A DNA stretch of 64,000 nt, taken from contig NZ_CP050177.1 in NCBI RefSeq assembly GCF_011694815.1, positions 7,571,501 through 7,635,500 on the forward strand, written 5' to 3'. The stretch comes from Streptomyces liangshanensis (GTDB lineage Bacteria; Actinomycetota; Actinomycetes; Streptomycetales; Streptomycetaceae). How positions within the stretch are numbered: position 1 is the stretch's first letter; each line of letters opens with the position of its first letter. A program made the translations under genes and the position numbers. Positions 21,399 to 29,670 of this stretch are shown piece after piece. The notes under the pieces were generated by a model. That model had not been told where the DNA came from. It saw only the letters and a list, made by a program, of their open reading frames with translations, and ran no database searches.

Positions 21399-22229
21399 GT
21401 GCCCGCAGTCCCCACCCGTACCCTTAACAACGGCGTCACGATCCCGCAGCTCGGATTCGGCGTCTTCCGGATCCCGCCGGAGCGGACACGCGAGGCGACC
21501 CTCCTCGCCCTGGAGACCGGCTACCGGCACATCGACACCGCCGAGGCCTACGGGAACGAGAAGGAGGTCGGCGAGGCGGTCCGCGCATCCGGCATCGATC
21601 GGAGCGAGATTTTCGTCACCAGCAAGCTCAACGACCGGGCCCACGCCCCCGAGGACGCCCTGCGGGCCTTCGACCGGACCCTGGAGGTCCTGGGCATCGG
21701 CCACCTCGACCTCTTCCTCATCCACTGGCCGATGCCGTCCGTCGGCGACTTCGTGGAGACCTGGCACGCCCTGGAGGAGATGTACCGCGGCGGGCGGGTC
21801 CGGGCGGTCGGCGTCTCCAACTTCCAGCCGCACCACCTGCGCCGGCTGCTCCAGAACAGCGTGATCGTGCCGGCCGTCAACCAGATCGAGGTCCACCCGT
21901 ACCTCACCCAGGACGACGTGCGCGCCTTCAACGCCGAGCACGACATCGCCACCGAGGCCTGGTCCCCGATCGCCAAGGGCAAGGTGCTCGACGACCCCAC
22001 CGTCACGGCCATCGCCCAGCGACTCGGCCGCACCCCGGCCCAGGTGACCCTGCGCTGGCACATCCAGCGCGGCGACATCGTCTTCCCGAAGTCGGTCACC
22101 CGGGCCCGGGTGGAGGAGAACTTCCGGCTCTTCGACTTCACCCTCACCGAGGGAGACATGGCCGAGATCTCGGCCCTCAACCGCGACGAGCGCACGGGCT
22201 TCGACCCCGACCGCTATCCCGACCGCTGA
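21399..22229 (+). CDS. Aldo/keto reductase (AKR5-like)
   Basis: A 276-aa NADPH-dependent carbonyl reductase. The opening TLNNGVTIPQLGFG is typical of the AKR5 group (2,5-diketogluconate reductase-like enzymes). The catalytic tetrad can be seen: Asp and Tyr in HIDTAEAYGNE, Lys in TSKLN and His in LIHWPMP. The NADP-binding tail includes FPKSVTRARVEENF. GTG 21399 is chosen because GAGGA lies at proper distance and family members start here; an upstream in-frame ATG at 21309 would add 30 unlike residues. It stands alone, followed 106 bases later by the DUF475 gene. Confidence 0.9.
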   Translation: MPAVPTRTLNNGVTIPQLGFGVFRIPPERTREATLLALETGYRHIDTAEAYGNEKEVGEAVRASGIDRSEIFVTSKLNDRAHAPEDALRAFDRTLEVLGIGHLDLFLIHWPMPSVGDFVETWHALEEMYRGGRVRAVGVSNFQPHHLRRLLQNSVIVPAVNQIEVHPYLTQDDVRAFNAEHDIATEAWSPIAKGKVLDDPTVTAIAQRLGRTPAQVTLRWHIQRGDIVFPKSVTRARVEENFRLFDFTLTEGDMAEISALNRDERTGFDPDRYPDR

Positions 22230-22335
22230 CCCGGTCCGTCGGCCGCCCCGCCAGGACGGTGTACGGCGCATGATGATTCACTGGGCCGGAGATCCGCGCC
22301 TACGTACACCGATGACAGGGATGATGGGGTAGCCA

Positions 22336-23436
22336 GTGATTCTGAAGACCTTCCGGTGGGCCTTCGTGGTCACCGCGCTCGGCCTGGGGCTGGGGGTCCT
22401 CTACGACGGCGCGAAGGCGCTGGGGATCGTCGCGATCCTGGCGGTGCTGGAGATCTCGCTGTCCTTCGACAACGCGGTGATCAACGCCGGGATCCTGAAG
22501 AAGATGAGCGCCTTCTGGCAGCGGATCTTCCTCACCATCGGTGTGCTGATCGCCGTCTTCGGCATGCGGCTGATCTTTCCCGTCCTGATCGTGTCCATCA
22601 CGGCCAAGATCGGTCCGATCGAGTCCGTACGGCTCGCCCTGGACGACAAGGACCGCTACCAGCAACTGGTCACCGACGCCCACCCGTCGATCGCGGCCTT
22701 CGGCGGCATGTTCCTGCTGATGATCTTCCTCAACTTCATCTTCGAGGACCGCGAGATCAAGTGGCAGGCCTGGCTGGAGCGGCCGCTGGCCAAGCTCGGC
22801 CAGGTCGACATGCTCGCCGTCTGCATCGCGCTCGTCGCCCTGCTCGTCGCGTCCATGACGGTCGCCACCAGCGCCCACCAGCACGGCGGGCACCATGCCG
22901 ACAAGACGTCCACGGTTCTGACCGCCGGGGTCGCCGGCCTCATCACGTACCTGATCGTGGCCGGGCTCTCCAGCTTCTTCGAAGGCAGACTGGAGGAAGA
23001 GGAGGAACGCGAGACGGAGAAGGCCGAGGCGGCCGACCGGGGCCCCTCGGCGGTGGCCGTCACCGGCAAGGCCGCGTTCTTCATGTTCCTCTACCTGGAG
23101 GTCATCGACGCGTCGTTCTCCTTCGACGGGGTCATCGGCGCCTTCGCCATCACCAACGACATCGTCCTGATGGCGCTGGGCCTCGGCATCGGCGCGATGT
23201 ACGTCAGGTCGCTGACGGTCTACCTCGTGCGCAAGGGCACCCTGGACGACTACGTGTACCTGGAGCACGGCGCGCACTACGCGATCGGGGCGCTCGCCGT
23301 CATCCTGATCGTCACCATCCAGTACCAGATCAGCGAACTGATCACCGGCCTCGTCGGCGTCGTACTGATCGGCTGGTCGTTCTGGTCCTCGGTCCGCCGC
23401 AACCGCCGCCTGGCCGACTCCCCGTCCGACGCCTGA
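22336..23436 (+). CDS. DUF475 / TerC-related integral membrane protein
   Basis: A 366-aa polytopic membrane protein of the DUF475 family, related to TerC. It has two homologous halves, each with an acidic motif inside the membrane: SFDNAV near residues 48-53 and SFDGV near residues 263-267. In TerC-like proteins such motifs are thought to bind or move metal ions such as Mn2+ or Ca2+, which is family knowledge rather than visible here. A charged cytoplasmic loop rich in Glu and Lys separates the halves. GTG 22336 has GGGG at proper spacing. A 10-bp GC hairpin lies just after the stop. Confidence 0.86.
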   Translation: MILKTFRWAFVVTALGLGLGVLYDGAKALGIVAILAVLEISLSFDNAVINAGILKKMSAFWQRIFLTIGVLIAVFGMRLIFPVLIVSITAKIGPIESVRLALDDKDRYQQLVTDAHPSIAAFGGMFLLMIFLNFIFEDREIKWQAWLERPLAKLGQVDMLAVCIALVALLVASMTVATSAHQHGGHHADKTSTVLTAGVAGLITYLIVAGLSSFFEGRLEEEEERETEKAEAADRGPSAVAVTGKAAFFMFLYLEVIDASFSFDGVIGAFAITNDIVLMALGLGIGAMYVRSLTVYLVRKGTLDDYVYLEHGAHYAIGALAVILIVTIQYQISELITGLVGVVLIGWSFWSSVRRNRRLADSPSDA

Positions 23437-23443
23437 CCCCGCC

Positions 23444-23467
23444 CCGGGCGGCCGCGGGGCCGCCCGG
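23444..23467. terminator. Bidirectional GC hairpin between convergent genes
   Basis: A perfect 10-bp stem CCGGGCGGCC with a 4-base loop lies between the convergent DUF475 and VOC genes. There is no T tract, as is usual for Streptomyces terminators. Confidence 0.6.
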
Positions 23468-23474
23468 ACCCCGG

Positions 23475-24263
23475 CTAGTGGCCGCTCACCACGGTGAACA
23501 TCCCGCCGTCCGGGTCGCGCAGCGTCGCCTCCCGGCCGGTCGGCGGGGACGACGCGGGAGCGACGACCTCGCCGCCCGCCGCGACGGCGGCGGCCTCGGC
23601 CGCGTCCACGTCCGGCACCCTGAACGAGACCTGCCAGCGCGGCCGGATCCGCGGATCGGGAGCGCTGCCCACCGCCCCGCCGCGCAGCGAGCAGACCGTA
23701 CGCCCGTCGTCCCGCACGTTCACCCGGTCCTCCTCGTAGTGCACGTCGAGGCCCGGTGTCCCGCCCGGCGCCCCCTCCGCGGCCCACTGGAGGACCTGCC
23801 CGTAGAAGATCGCGGCGGCGAAGGCGTCCCGGGTACGCAGCTCCAGCCGCGCGGGGCCCTGCCCCTTCCCGATCGACCAGCCGGGGATGATCCTGCCCTC
23901 CCAGAGGCCGAAGACCGCCCCGTCCGGATCGGCGGCCAGCGCGCCGCGTCCGGTCTTCATGGCGAGCGGACCGACCGCGACGGTGGCGCTCCGCTCCCGG
24001 ACCCGGGACGTGGCCGCGTTCACGTCGTCCACCACGAAGTACGGGGTCCAGGCGACGGCGGTCCGCAGGGTGGACGCGAGAGCGCCGATCCCGGCGACGG
24101 CCTCCCCGTCGACGAGCCCGACGGAGAACTCGTCGCCCAGGGACGTCGAACGGAAGGACCAGCCGAGGACGGCGCGGTAGAACTCCTGGGCGGCGGGGAG
24201 ATCGCGGGCCATCAGACCCACCCAGCAGGGGGATCCGGTGACGGCTTGAGGTGACGCCGACAT
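23475..24263 (-). CDS. VOC (glyoxalase/bleomycin-resistance fold) family protein, tandem domains
   Basis: A 262-aa cytoplasmic protein with two vicinal-oxygen-chelate domains. The first starts at GSPCWVGLMARDLPAAQEFY and the second at about residue 140 (LELRTRDAFAAAIFY). Each domain ends in a DPDG-type turn (AADPDGAVFGLW and LRDPDGGMFTVV), characteristic of the superfamily. Members include glyoxalase I, dioxygenases and drug-binding proteins. Metal ligands are not obvious, so a specific reaction cannot be assigned. ATG 24263 is preferred, with GGAG 12 bases upstream. It is convergent with the DUF475 gene. Confidence 0.85.
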   Translation of the reverse strand: MSASPQAVTGSPCWVGLMARDLPAAQEFYRAVLGWSFRSTSLGDEFSVGLVDGEAVAGIGALASTLRTAVAWTPYFVVDDVNAATSRVRERSATVAVGPLAMKTGRGALAADPDGAVFGLWEGRIIPGWSIGKGQGPARLELRTRDAFAAAIFYGQVLQWAAEGAPGGTPGLDVHYEEDRVNVRDDGRTVCSLRGGAVGSAPDPRIRPRWQVSFRVPDVDAAEAAAVAAGGEVVAPASSPPTGREATLRDPDGGMFTVVSGH

Positions 24264-24408
24264 GACGCTGGTGCGCTCCGTTCGTCCGGGCGGGGACGGA
24301 CCGACCCCGCCCCGACGCATGACCCCACCTTGCCGCCGTACACGCGCTCGCGCATGTGACGCGCCGCAGCCCCGCCGACCCCTTGGAGACGTCCCCGCGG
24401 CATCGCGC

Positions 24409-24696
24409 CTACACCGTCGCGTCGAGATCCGCCGCGTAGTGCGTGAGGGCCCGCCGGTACCGCTGTACGGACGGGTCGCCGCTCGTCGCGGCCAGCAGCT
24501 CCAACAGCGTTCCGGTCGCCTCGCGGTGCGCGCCCGTGTTGTACAGGGCCATCGCCAGGAACGCCCGCAGGGCCCCGTCCTCCGGATAGCGCGCGACGCC
24601 GAGCCGCAGGGTCTCGACGGCCTGCCCGTACCGGCCCAGCACCCGGTAGGTGGACCCGAGCCCCAGCAGGGCACCCCGCCGGTCCTCGTCGTACCG
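24409..24696 (-). pseudogene. 5'-truncated tetratricopeptide (TPR_5-like) gene
   Basis: The frame ending at 24409 encodes a good TPR segment, with RRGALLGLGSTYRVLGRYG and then RAFLAMALYNTG and LLELLAATSGD. Family members known to me are about twice this length (roughly 160 aa), with an N-terminal TPR block before the sequence LLGLGSTYR. Here the homologous frame enters near 24696 without a start codon, and the expected N-terminal half is absent. Only an internal ATG (24642) could start a 77-aa protein. I read it as a decayed or rearranged gene; a short functional version is possible. Confidence 0.5.
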
Positions 24697-24818
24697 CCCC
24701 GGACAACAAGTCGTTCCTGCTCCGCGCGCTCATGGGCGACATGCTCGCACCTCCCGCATTGGGGTGAGCCCAGGTCAGGTCCGTTTCCGGCGGCGCGGGG
24801 CCGGGCACTCAGGCGTGC

Positions 24819-25391
24819 ATGACCCGGGAAAGTGTTTGTGTGAAATATGACGTGACGCGTCTGGTGCTGGTGGGGCTGGTCTCCGGACTGCGCAGCCAGC
24901 TGGGGGTGGCGGCCGTCGCGCTGACCACCGAGCCGGGGGAGAGCGCCCGGCCCGCGTCGCTGTTCGCGGGGGTGTGGGGCAAGCGGGGCGCCGCCGCCGG
25001 GGCCGTCGGCGAGCTGGTGGCGGACAAGCTGCCGTGGACGCCGAGCCGGCTGACCCCCGCCGGGGTCGCGTCCCGGATGGCGTTCGGCGGGTTCGCCGCC
25101 GTGGCCCTCGCCTCGCGCGAACCGGACGGCGCCCCGCCGGTCCTCGCCGCCGCCGTGGGGGCCGCCGCGTCCGCCGTCGGCACCCTGGCCGGCGCGTACT
25201 GGCGCCGCACGGCCGCCGAAGCGGGCCGCCCCGACTGGCCGGCGGCCCTGCTGGAGGACGCCGCCGCCCTCCTGCTGGCCGGCACGGCCGTCGGGCACAC
25301 CGACGCCGCCCGGCGCGCGGTGGCGCGGGCCGGGGGCGCCGCGTCGGGAGCACTCGCGGGCGCGCTCAGCCCATCGCCCGGTCGAGGTTGA
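24819..25391 (+). CDS. DUF4126 membrane protein
   Basis: A protein of about 190 aa of the DUF4126 family, small Gly/Ala-rich membrane proteins of unknown function. The family hallmark at the N terminus is the segment LVSGLRSQLGVAAVA, followed by ELVADKLPWTPSR and GGFAAVALAS. Three or four hydrophobic stretches are visible. The start is uncertain: ATG 24819 is in frame, while GTG 24840 would begin closer to the conserved part. Its 3' end overlaps the GH15 gene by 26 bases tail to tail, an arrangement that leaves no room for a terminator. Confidence 0.75.
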   Translation: MTRESVCVKYDVTRLVLVGLVSGLRSQLGVAAVALTTEPGESARPASLFAGVWGKRGAAAGAVGELVADKLPWTPSRLTPAGVASRMAFGGFAAVALASREPDGAPPVLAAAVGAAASAVGTLAGAYWRRTAAEAGRPDWPAALLEDAAALLLAGTAVGHTDAARRAVARAGGAASGALAGALSPSPGRG

Positions 25392-27318
25392 TCGCCGAGC
25401 TGATCAGCGCGAGATGGGTGAACGCCTGCGGATAGTTGCCCAGGTGTTCACCCGTCAGCCCGATCTGCTCCGCGTACAGCCCGAGGTGGTTGGAGTACGT
25501 GAACATCTTCTCCAGCGACAGCCGCGCCGCCTCCACGTCCCCCGTCCTGACCAGCGCCTCCACCCACCAGAACGAGCAGATCGAGAACGTGCCCTCGGTG
25601 CCGTCGAGACCGTCCGGCGCCTGCTCGGGGTCGTACCGGAACACCAGGCTGTCCACCACCAGCCGGCGCCGGATCGCCTCGACCGTGGAGCGGAAGCGCG
25701 GGTCCACCGGCGAGACGAACTTGACCATCGGCATCAGCAGCAGCGAGGCGTCCAGGATGTTGGCCGGCTGCTGCCCGTCCTCCGCGGAGAGCCGCTGGAC
25801 GAACGTCCGTTCCTCGTCGTTCCAGCCGCGCGCCATGATCTCGTGGTAGATCCGGTCCCGCACCGAGATCCACCGGCCCAGGTCACCGGGCAGCCCCCGG
25901 CGCCGCGCCATCCTGATCATGCGCTCGACCGCGACCCAGCACATCAGCCGCGAGTACGTGTGGTGCTGCTGGCCCGACCGGGTCTCCCAGATCGACTCGT
26001 CGACGGTGTTCCAGTGCTCCAGCAGCCAGTCCAGGACGGCGCAGAGATCGGTCCAGCTCTCGTGCGAGATCCCCGCGCCGTACTTGTCGAACAGGTAGAT
26101 GGAGTCGATCAGCTCGCCGTAGAGGTCCAACTGCCGCTGGCCGCTGGCGTCGTTGCCGGTACGGACCGGGTACGAGCCCCGGTACCCCTCCAGGTGCCCG
26201 AGCACCTCCTCGGGCAGGTGCGGGTGGCCGTCGATCGAGTACATGACCCGCAGCGGCCCCGCCTCCCCGTCCGTCGCGTCCCGCAGCCGCTCGGTCAGCC
26301 AGTCCATGAAGGACTGCGCCTCCTGCGTGAACCCCAGCCGCAGCAGCGCGTACAGCGAGAACGCGGCGTCGCGGATCCACACGTACCGGTAGTCCCAGTT
26401 CCGCACCCCGCCCAACTGCTCGGGAAGCCCCAGCGTCGGCGCGGCGATCACCGCCCCCGACGGTTCGTGGGTGAGCAGCTTCAGGGTCAGCGCCGAGCGG
26501 TGGACCATCTCGCGCCAGCGGCCCGTGTACGTGGACCGGCTCAGCCAGCGGCGCCAGAAGGCCACCGTCGCCATGAACAGCTCCTCGGCCGCCGCCGCCC
26601 CGACCGTGCCCGTGGAGCCCGCGGCGGACCCGTCCGGCCCGGCGGCCCCGGCGGACGTCTCCAGCACGAACAGCGCCGTCTCGCCCTCCGCGAGGACGAA
26701 CTCGCCGTACGCGTCGGCGTCGTCCAGCTCCAGACCGACACTCGCCCGTACGGACACGGCGAGCGCGTCGCTGGTGAACCGCACCCCCTCGGGGATCCGC
26801 TCCGACCGGTGCTCGTCGCGCGCGTAGTTCATCCGAGGCGCGATCCGCGTCGACATCGCCATCCGCCCCCGGATGTTCACCACCCGCCGCACGAGGCGCT
26901 GTTGGTGCTCCGCGTCGTTCTCCCGCAGGATCGGCATGAAGTCCTGGATCTCCACGATCCCGTCCACCGTGAACATACGGGTGATGAGGATGTTGGTGTC
27001 CGGGAAGTAGAACTGGTGCCGGTCCACCACCTCGTACACCGGCGCGATCTCCCAGAACCCGCCGCGCCGGACGTCGAGCAGCGACGCGAACACGCTGGGG
27101 GAGTCGAAGCGGGGCGCGCAGAACCAGTCGACCCGGCCGTCCGTACCCACCAGCGCGGCGGTCCGCAGGTCACCGATCAGACCGTGCTCGGCGATCGGCA
27201 GGTAGTCCTCGCCCCGGCCGCGGGGAGGCTCCGTCCGGCCGTGGGGACGCTCCGCGGAGCGCTGCCCGGCAGCGCTCCGCGGCCGCTGCGCCCCGGTGTC
27301 CTGATCGTCGCGGTTCAT
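25366..27318 (-). CDS. Glycoside hydrolase family 15 protein (trehalase/glucoamylase-like)
   Basis: A 650-aa cytoplasmic GH15 enzyme. The N-terminal domain begins LPIAEHGLIGDLRTAALVG, typical of the bacterial GH15 group that includes the mycobacterial trehalase. The (alpha/alpha)6 barrel contains the substrate-binding segment RNWDYRYVWIRDA near residues 300-312. A likely general acid Glu lies in SIWETRSG, and the late signature GTFSICSFWWVEA contains a second region lining the pocket. No signal peptide is present. ATG 27318 is chosen because the conserved domain starts about 45 residues later; ATG 27354 would add 12 residues. A trehalose or oligosaccharide substrate is inferred from the family. 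Confidence 0.88.
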   Translation of the reverse strand: MNRDDQDTGAQRPRSAAGQRSAERPHGRTEPPRGRGEDYLPIAEHGLIGDLRTAALVGTDGRVDWFCAPRFDSPSVFASLLDVRRGGFWEIAPVYEVVDRHQFYFPDTNILITRMFTVDGIVEIQDFMPILRENDAEHQQRLVRRVVNIRGRMAMSTRIAPRMNYARDEHRSERIPEGVRFTSDALAVSVRASVGLELDDADAYGEFVLAEGETALFVLETSAGAAGPDGSAAGSTGTVGAAAAEELFMATVAFWRRWLSRSTYTGRWREMVHRSALTLKLLTHEPSGAVIAAPTLGLPEQLGGVRNWDYRYVWIRDAAFSLYALLRLGFTQEAQSFMDWLTERLRDATDGEAGPLRVMYSIDGHPHLPEEVLGHLEGYRGSYPVRTGNDASGQRQLDLYGELIDSIYLFDKYGAGISHESWTDLCAVLDWLLEHWNTVDESIWETRSGQQHHTYSRLMCWVAVERMIRMARRRGLPGDLGRWISVRDRIYHEIMARGWNDEERTFVQRLSAEDGQQPANILDASLLLMPMVKFVSPVDPRFRSTVEAIRRRLVVDSLVFRYDPEQAPDGLDGTEGTFSICSFWWVEALVRTGDVEAARLSLEKMFTYSNHLGLYAEQIGLTGEHLGNYPQAFTHLALISSAINLDRAMG

Positions 27319-27403
27319 CCCGTCGAGTCTTGCCCACCGGCCGTGCTCCCGCATGTCGGCGGCGGCCGGCGGGCGCCCCCGGCGAGCCGGGGGCCCGGGT
27401 GGG

Positions 27404-28195
27404 TCAGGGGCGGAGGACGCGCAGGTACGCGACCTCGTACGACATGGTGTTCACGGACGGGTCGGGGGCCGGGTGGTAGGCGCCGGCGCACACGGACAGG
27501 TTCACGATCAGGTAGGCACGCCAGAACCACCCGACGCCCCTGTTGTCGGCGAAGACCCGCCTCCCGTTGACCCACCAGACGACCGAGCGCGTGTTGAACT
27601 CGACCCGCAGGTCGACCCACGCGCCCGGCGCGATCGCCGGGTCCGTGAAGTACCGCTGCGAGCCCCGGACATGGTTGGTCAGCTCCAGCAGGTCCGGGTT
27701 GTCGGGGTGGTACTCGAAGACGTCGATCTCGTTGCCGCCGTCCCGCCACGTCCAGATCGCGGGCCAGGCGCCCATCTCGGCCGGCAGCCGTACCCGCGCC
27801 TCCAGGACGTCGCCCGTCCGGACCATGAACCCGTCCTCGCTGCCCTCCGTGGTGAGCAGCCCCGTGTCCCAGTACCCGTCGCTCCTGCGGGACGCCCGGA
27901 AGACCCCGTCGCGGCTGAACTCCGCGTCGGGCGAGAGGTGGTCGAGCTTGTTGTCCCGGGGATTGGTCGGCCCGCCGCGCGGATAGGCCCACGAGCGGCC
28001 CGCCACCCACTGGTCGAGCGACGAGAAGTCGGCGGTGAACACCGCCGGCGCGCCGGGCCGCGAGGGCACCGGCCCGGTGGGCCCCGGCAGCGCCGGGCCC
28101 TGCGACACCGGGCCGGGCGGCCTGCGCCTCGGTCCCGGCACGCGGCCGAGTTTCTCGGCGAGCCATTCCATGAACGGGGATCCTCGCTGGGCCAT
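27404..28195 (-). CDS. Glycoside hydrolase family 16 protein without signal peptide
   Basis: A 263-aa concanavalin-fold beta-glucanase-like protein. The GH16 catalytic motif ExDxxE is visible as NEIDVFEYH, preceded by WPAIWTW. Family members cut beta-1,3/1,4-glucans, agar or related polymers and are normally secreted. Here the N terminus is basic and Pro-rich with no hydrophobic segment, so export is unexplained. ATG 28195 has AAGGG at good distance; an upstream in-frame start at 28279 adds 28 residues, again without a signal peptide. It may form a unit with the sialidase 119 bases upstream on the same strand. Confidence 0.85.
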   Translation of the reverse strand: MAQRGSPFMEWLAEKLGRVPGPRRRPPGPVSQGPALPGPTGPVPSRPGAPAVFTADFSSLDQWVAGRSWAYPRGGPTNPRDNKLDHLSPDAEFSRDGVFRASRRSDGYWDTGLLTTEGSEDGFMVRTGDVLEARVRLPAEMGAWPAIWTWRDGGNEIDVFEYHPDNPDLLELTNHVRGSQRYFTDPAIAPGAWVDLRVEFNTRSVVWWVNGRRVFADNRGVGWFWRAYLIVNLSVCAGAYHPAPDPSVNTMSYEVAYLRVLRP

Positions 28196-28313
28196 TGCAT
28201 CCCTTTCACCGGTACCGACGGGGCACGGCCCGGGAGCGTCGGGCGCACGGGGGCCGTACGAGTGGTGATGTGTCGTCACTCAAGGTAACGGTACGGTCGC
28301 CGAGCGCGACAGA

Positions 28314-29582
28314 TCAAGAGGGCGGGTCGATCGAGGGCCTGCGAAAGGTCGCGGCAGAGTTCGCGGCAGAGGGTGCGGGAAGGGGAGCGGGGAAGGCGGA
28401 CAGGACGCGGGCCGGCAGCCGGGCGAAGCGGATCGTGTCGTGGAACGTCCGGGGCCCGGTCTCGTACAGCAGCCCCACCGCCCCCGGGCCGGTCCCCACC
28501 AGGTCCGAGTAGCCGGCGCGGTCCTCCGACAGCGTCCACACGGGCCGCCACGACCGCCCGCCGTCACCGCTCGCCCGCACCTGCATCCGCACCCGGGCCC
28601 GCGGATCCGCCGGTCCCGAGTACAACAGCGGCCCCCTGCCCGGCAGTCCGGACACGAGCAGCACGCTGCCCTGGACGACCGGCCCGGTGATCAGGGGCTG
28701 CGGCCGGAACGGTACGGAGAGCGTGCGGCCGCCGTCGGAGCTGTAGGCGTCGGCGCGGGCCTCGTCGGTCCTGCCGCTGTGGTCGCGGGAGTTGACGTAC
28801 ACCAGGCCGTTGGGCAGTTCGGCGAGGGTGCTCTCGTTGAGCTGGACGGGCCCGCCGGCCGAGCCGGCCACATAGCCGACGTGCCAGGTCACCCCGCCGT
28901 CGTCGCTGTAGAGGGAATGCGCGCCGCTGCGTCCCGTACGGCCCGAGGTGTGGTTCGCCGGGATCAGCAGCCGCCCCCGGTGCGGGCCCCGGCGCAGCGC
29001 CACCGCGTGCCCGGGGCCGACCGCGTACCACCGCCAGTGCGCCGGCTTGACCGCGTCGGTGAGGTCACGCTGCGGCGTCCACGTCGCGCCCCCGTCGGCG
29101 CTGCGCTGGACGTACACGCGCCGGGTCGACGCGGGCGCGGCGCCCGTCGTCACCTGGCGGCGGCTCGCCCCGCTGATCGTCCGGCAGCTGAGCAGCACGA
29201 CGTCGCCGCTCGCCGGGTCGATCACCGGCACGGGGTTGCCCGCCGTGTCGGAGCCCGCGTCGGCCACCACCTGGAGCGGCCCCCAGGTGCATCCGCCGTC
29301 GAAGGAGCGCCGCAGGACCAGGTCGATGTCACCGTCGTCGGCGGACGAGCGGCGCCGCCCCTCGGCGAAGGCGAGCAGCGCGCCGCCGGGCAGCTGGAGC
29401 GCGGCGGGGATGCGGAAGGTGAAGTAACCCGACTGCCCGGAGCGGTACGGCACAGAGGCCGCGCACGCGGCGGGCGCCGCGGCCGCGGACGGCAGCTCGG
29501 CGACCGCCGGTCCCGCGGCCAGGGACAGCAGCAGCACCAGGAACCGGCGGCCGGCCCGGGCCCCGGAGGCTCGTACTCTCAT
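28314..29582 (-). CDS. Secreted exo-alpha-sialidase (GH33-like)
   Basis: A 422-aa exported sialidase that would remove terminal sialic acids. A signal peptide covers about the first 40 residues (basic start, a Leu-rich core, then AVA and Ala-rich sequence). The FRIP motif is seen as YFTFRIPA just after it. Five Asp-box repeats of the SxDxGxTW type follow (SFDGGCTW, SADGGATW, SDDGGVTW, SSDGGRTL, SGDGGRSW), consistent with a six-bladed propeller. ATG 29582 has GAGG at 5 bases. The leader contains a hexanucleotide repeat and a palindrome (29612-29628) that may be an operator. Confidence 0.9.
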   Translation of the reverse strand: MRVRASGARAGRRFLVLLLSLAAGPAVAELPSAAAAPAACAASVPYRSGQSGYFTFRIPAALQLPGGALLAFAEGRRRSSADDGDIDLVLRRSFDGGCTWGPLQVVADAGSDTAGNPVPVIDPASGDVVLLSCRTISGASRRQVTTGAAPASTRRVYVQRSADGGATWTPQRDLTDAVKPAHWRWYAVGPGHAVALRRGPHRGRLLIPANHTSGRTGRSGAHSLYSDDGGVTWHVGYVAGSAGGPVQLNESTLAELPNGLVYVNSRDHSGRTDEARADAYSSDGGRTLSVPFRPQPLITGPVVQGSVLLVSGLPGRGPLLYSGPADPRARVRMQVRASGDGGRSWRPVWTLSEDRAGYSDLVGTGPGAVGLLYETGPRTFHDTIRFARLPARVLSAFPAPLPAPSAANSAATFRRPSIDPPS

Positions 29583-29607
29583 CGTGTCCTCGTCCTCGTC
29601 CTCGTCC
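29583..29607. repeat. Hexanucleotide tandem repeat in sialidase leader
   Basis: About four copies of GTCCTC (GAGGAC on the mRNA) lie directly before the sialidase start and supply its ribosome binding site. Copy-number change could alter spacing or strength of translation initiation. Confidence 0.6.
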
Positions 29608-29611
29608 TGAA

Positions 29612-29628
29612 CGGACATGTTCTGTCCG
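29612..29628. promoter_or_regulatory. Inverted repeat upstream of sialidase
   Basis: CGGACA-TGTTC-TGTCCG has 6-bp perfect arms. It lies 30 bases before the sialidase ATG, directly downstream of a TA-rich stretch (TCATATA on the minus strand) that could be the -10. The position fits a repressor operator. Confidence 0.45.
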
Positions 29629-29670
29629 GATATATGAGGTATGACGAGATGAAAGTAGACGGTCGACGGG

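Noticed and set aside
24697-24818. Short coding gene in the junction upstream of the TPR remnant
   Set aside because: Several frames are open, but none has a credible start, ribosome site or recognisable domain.
23475-25298. One large minus-strand protein covering the VOC gene and beyond
   Set aside because: Only residues after ATG 24263 show VOC similarity; the upstream part crosses the TPR remnant in a different frame and antisense to the DUF4126 gene.
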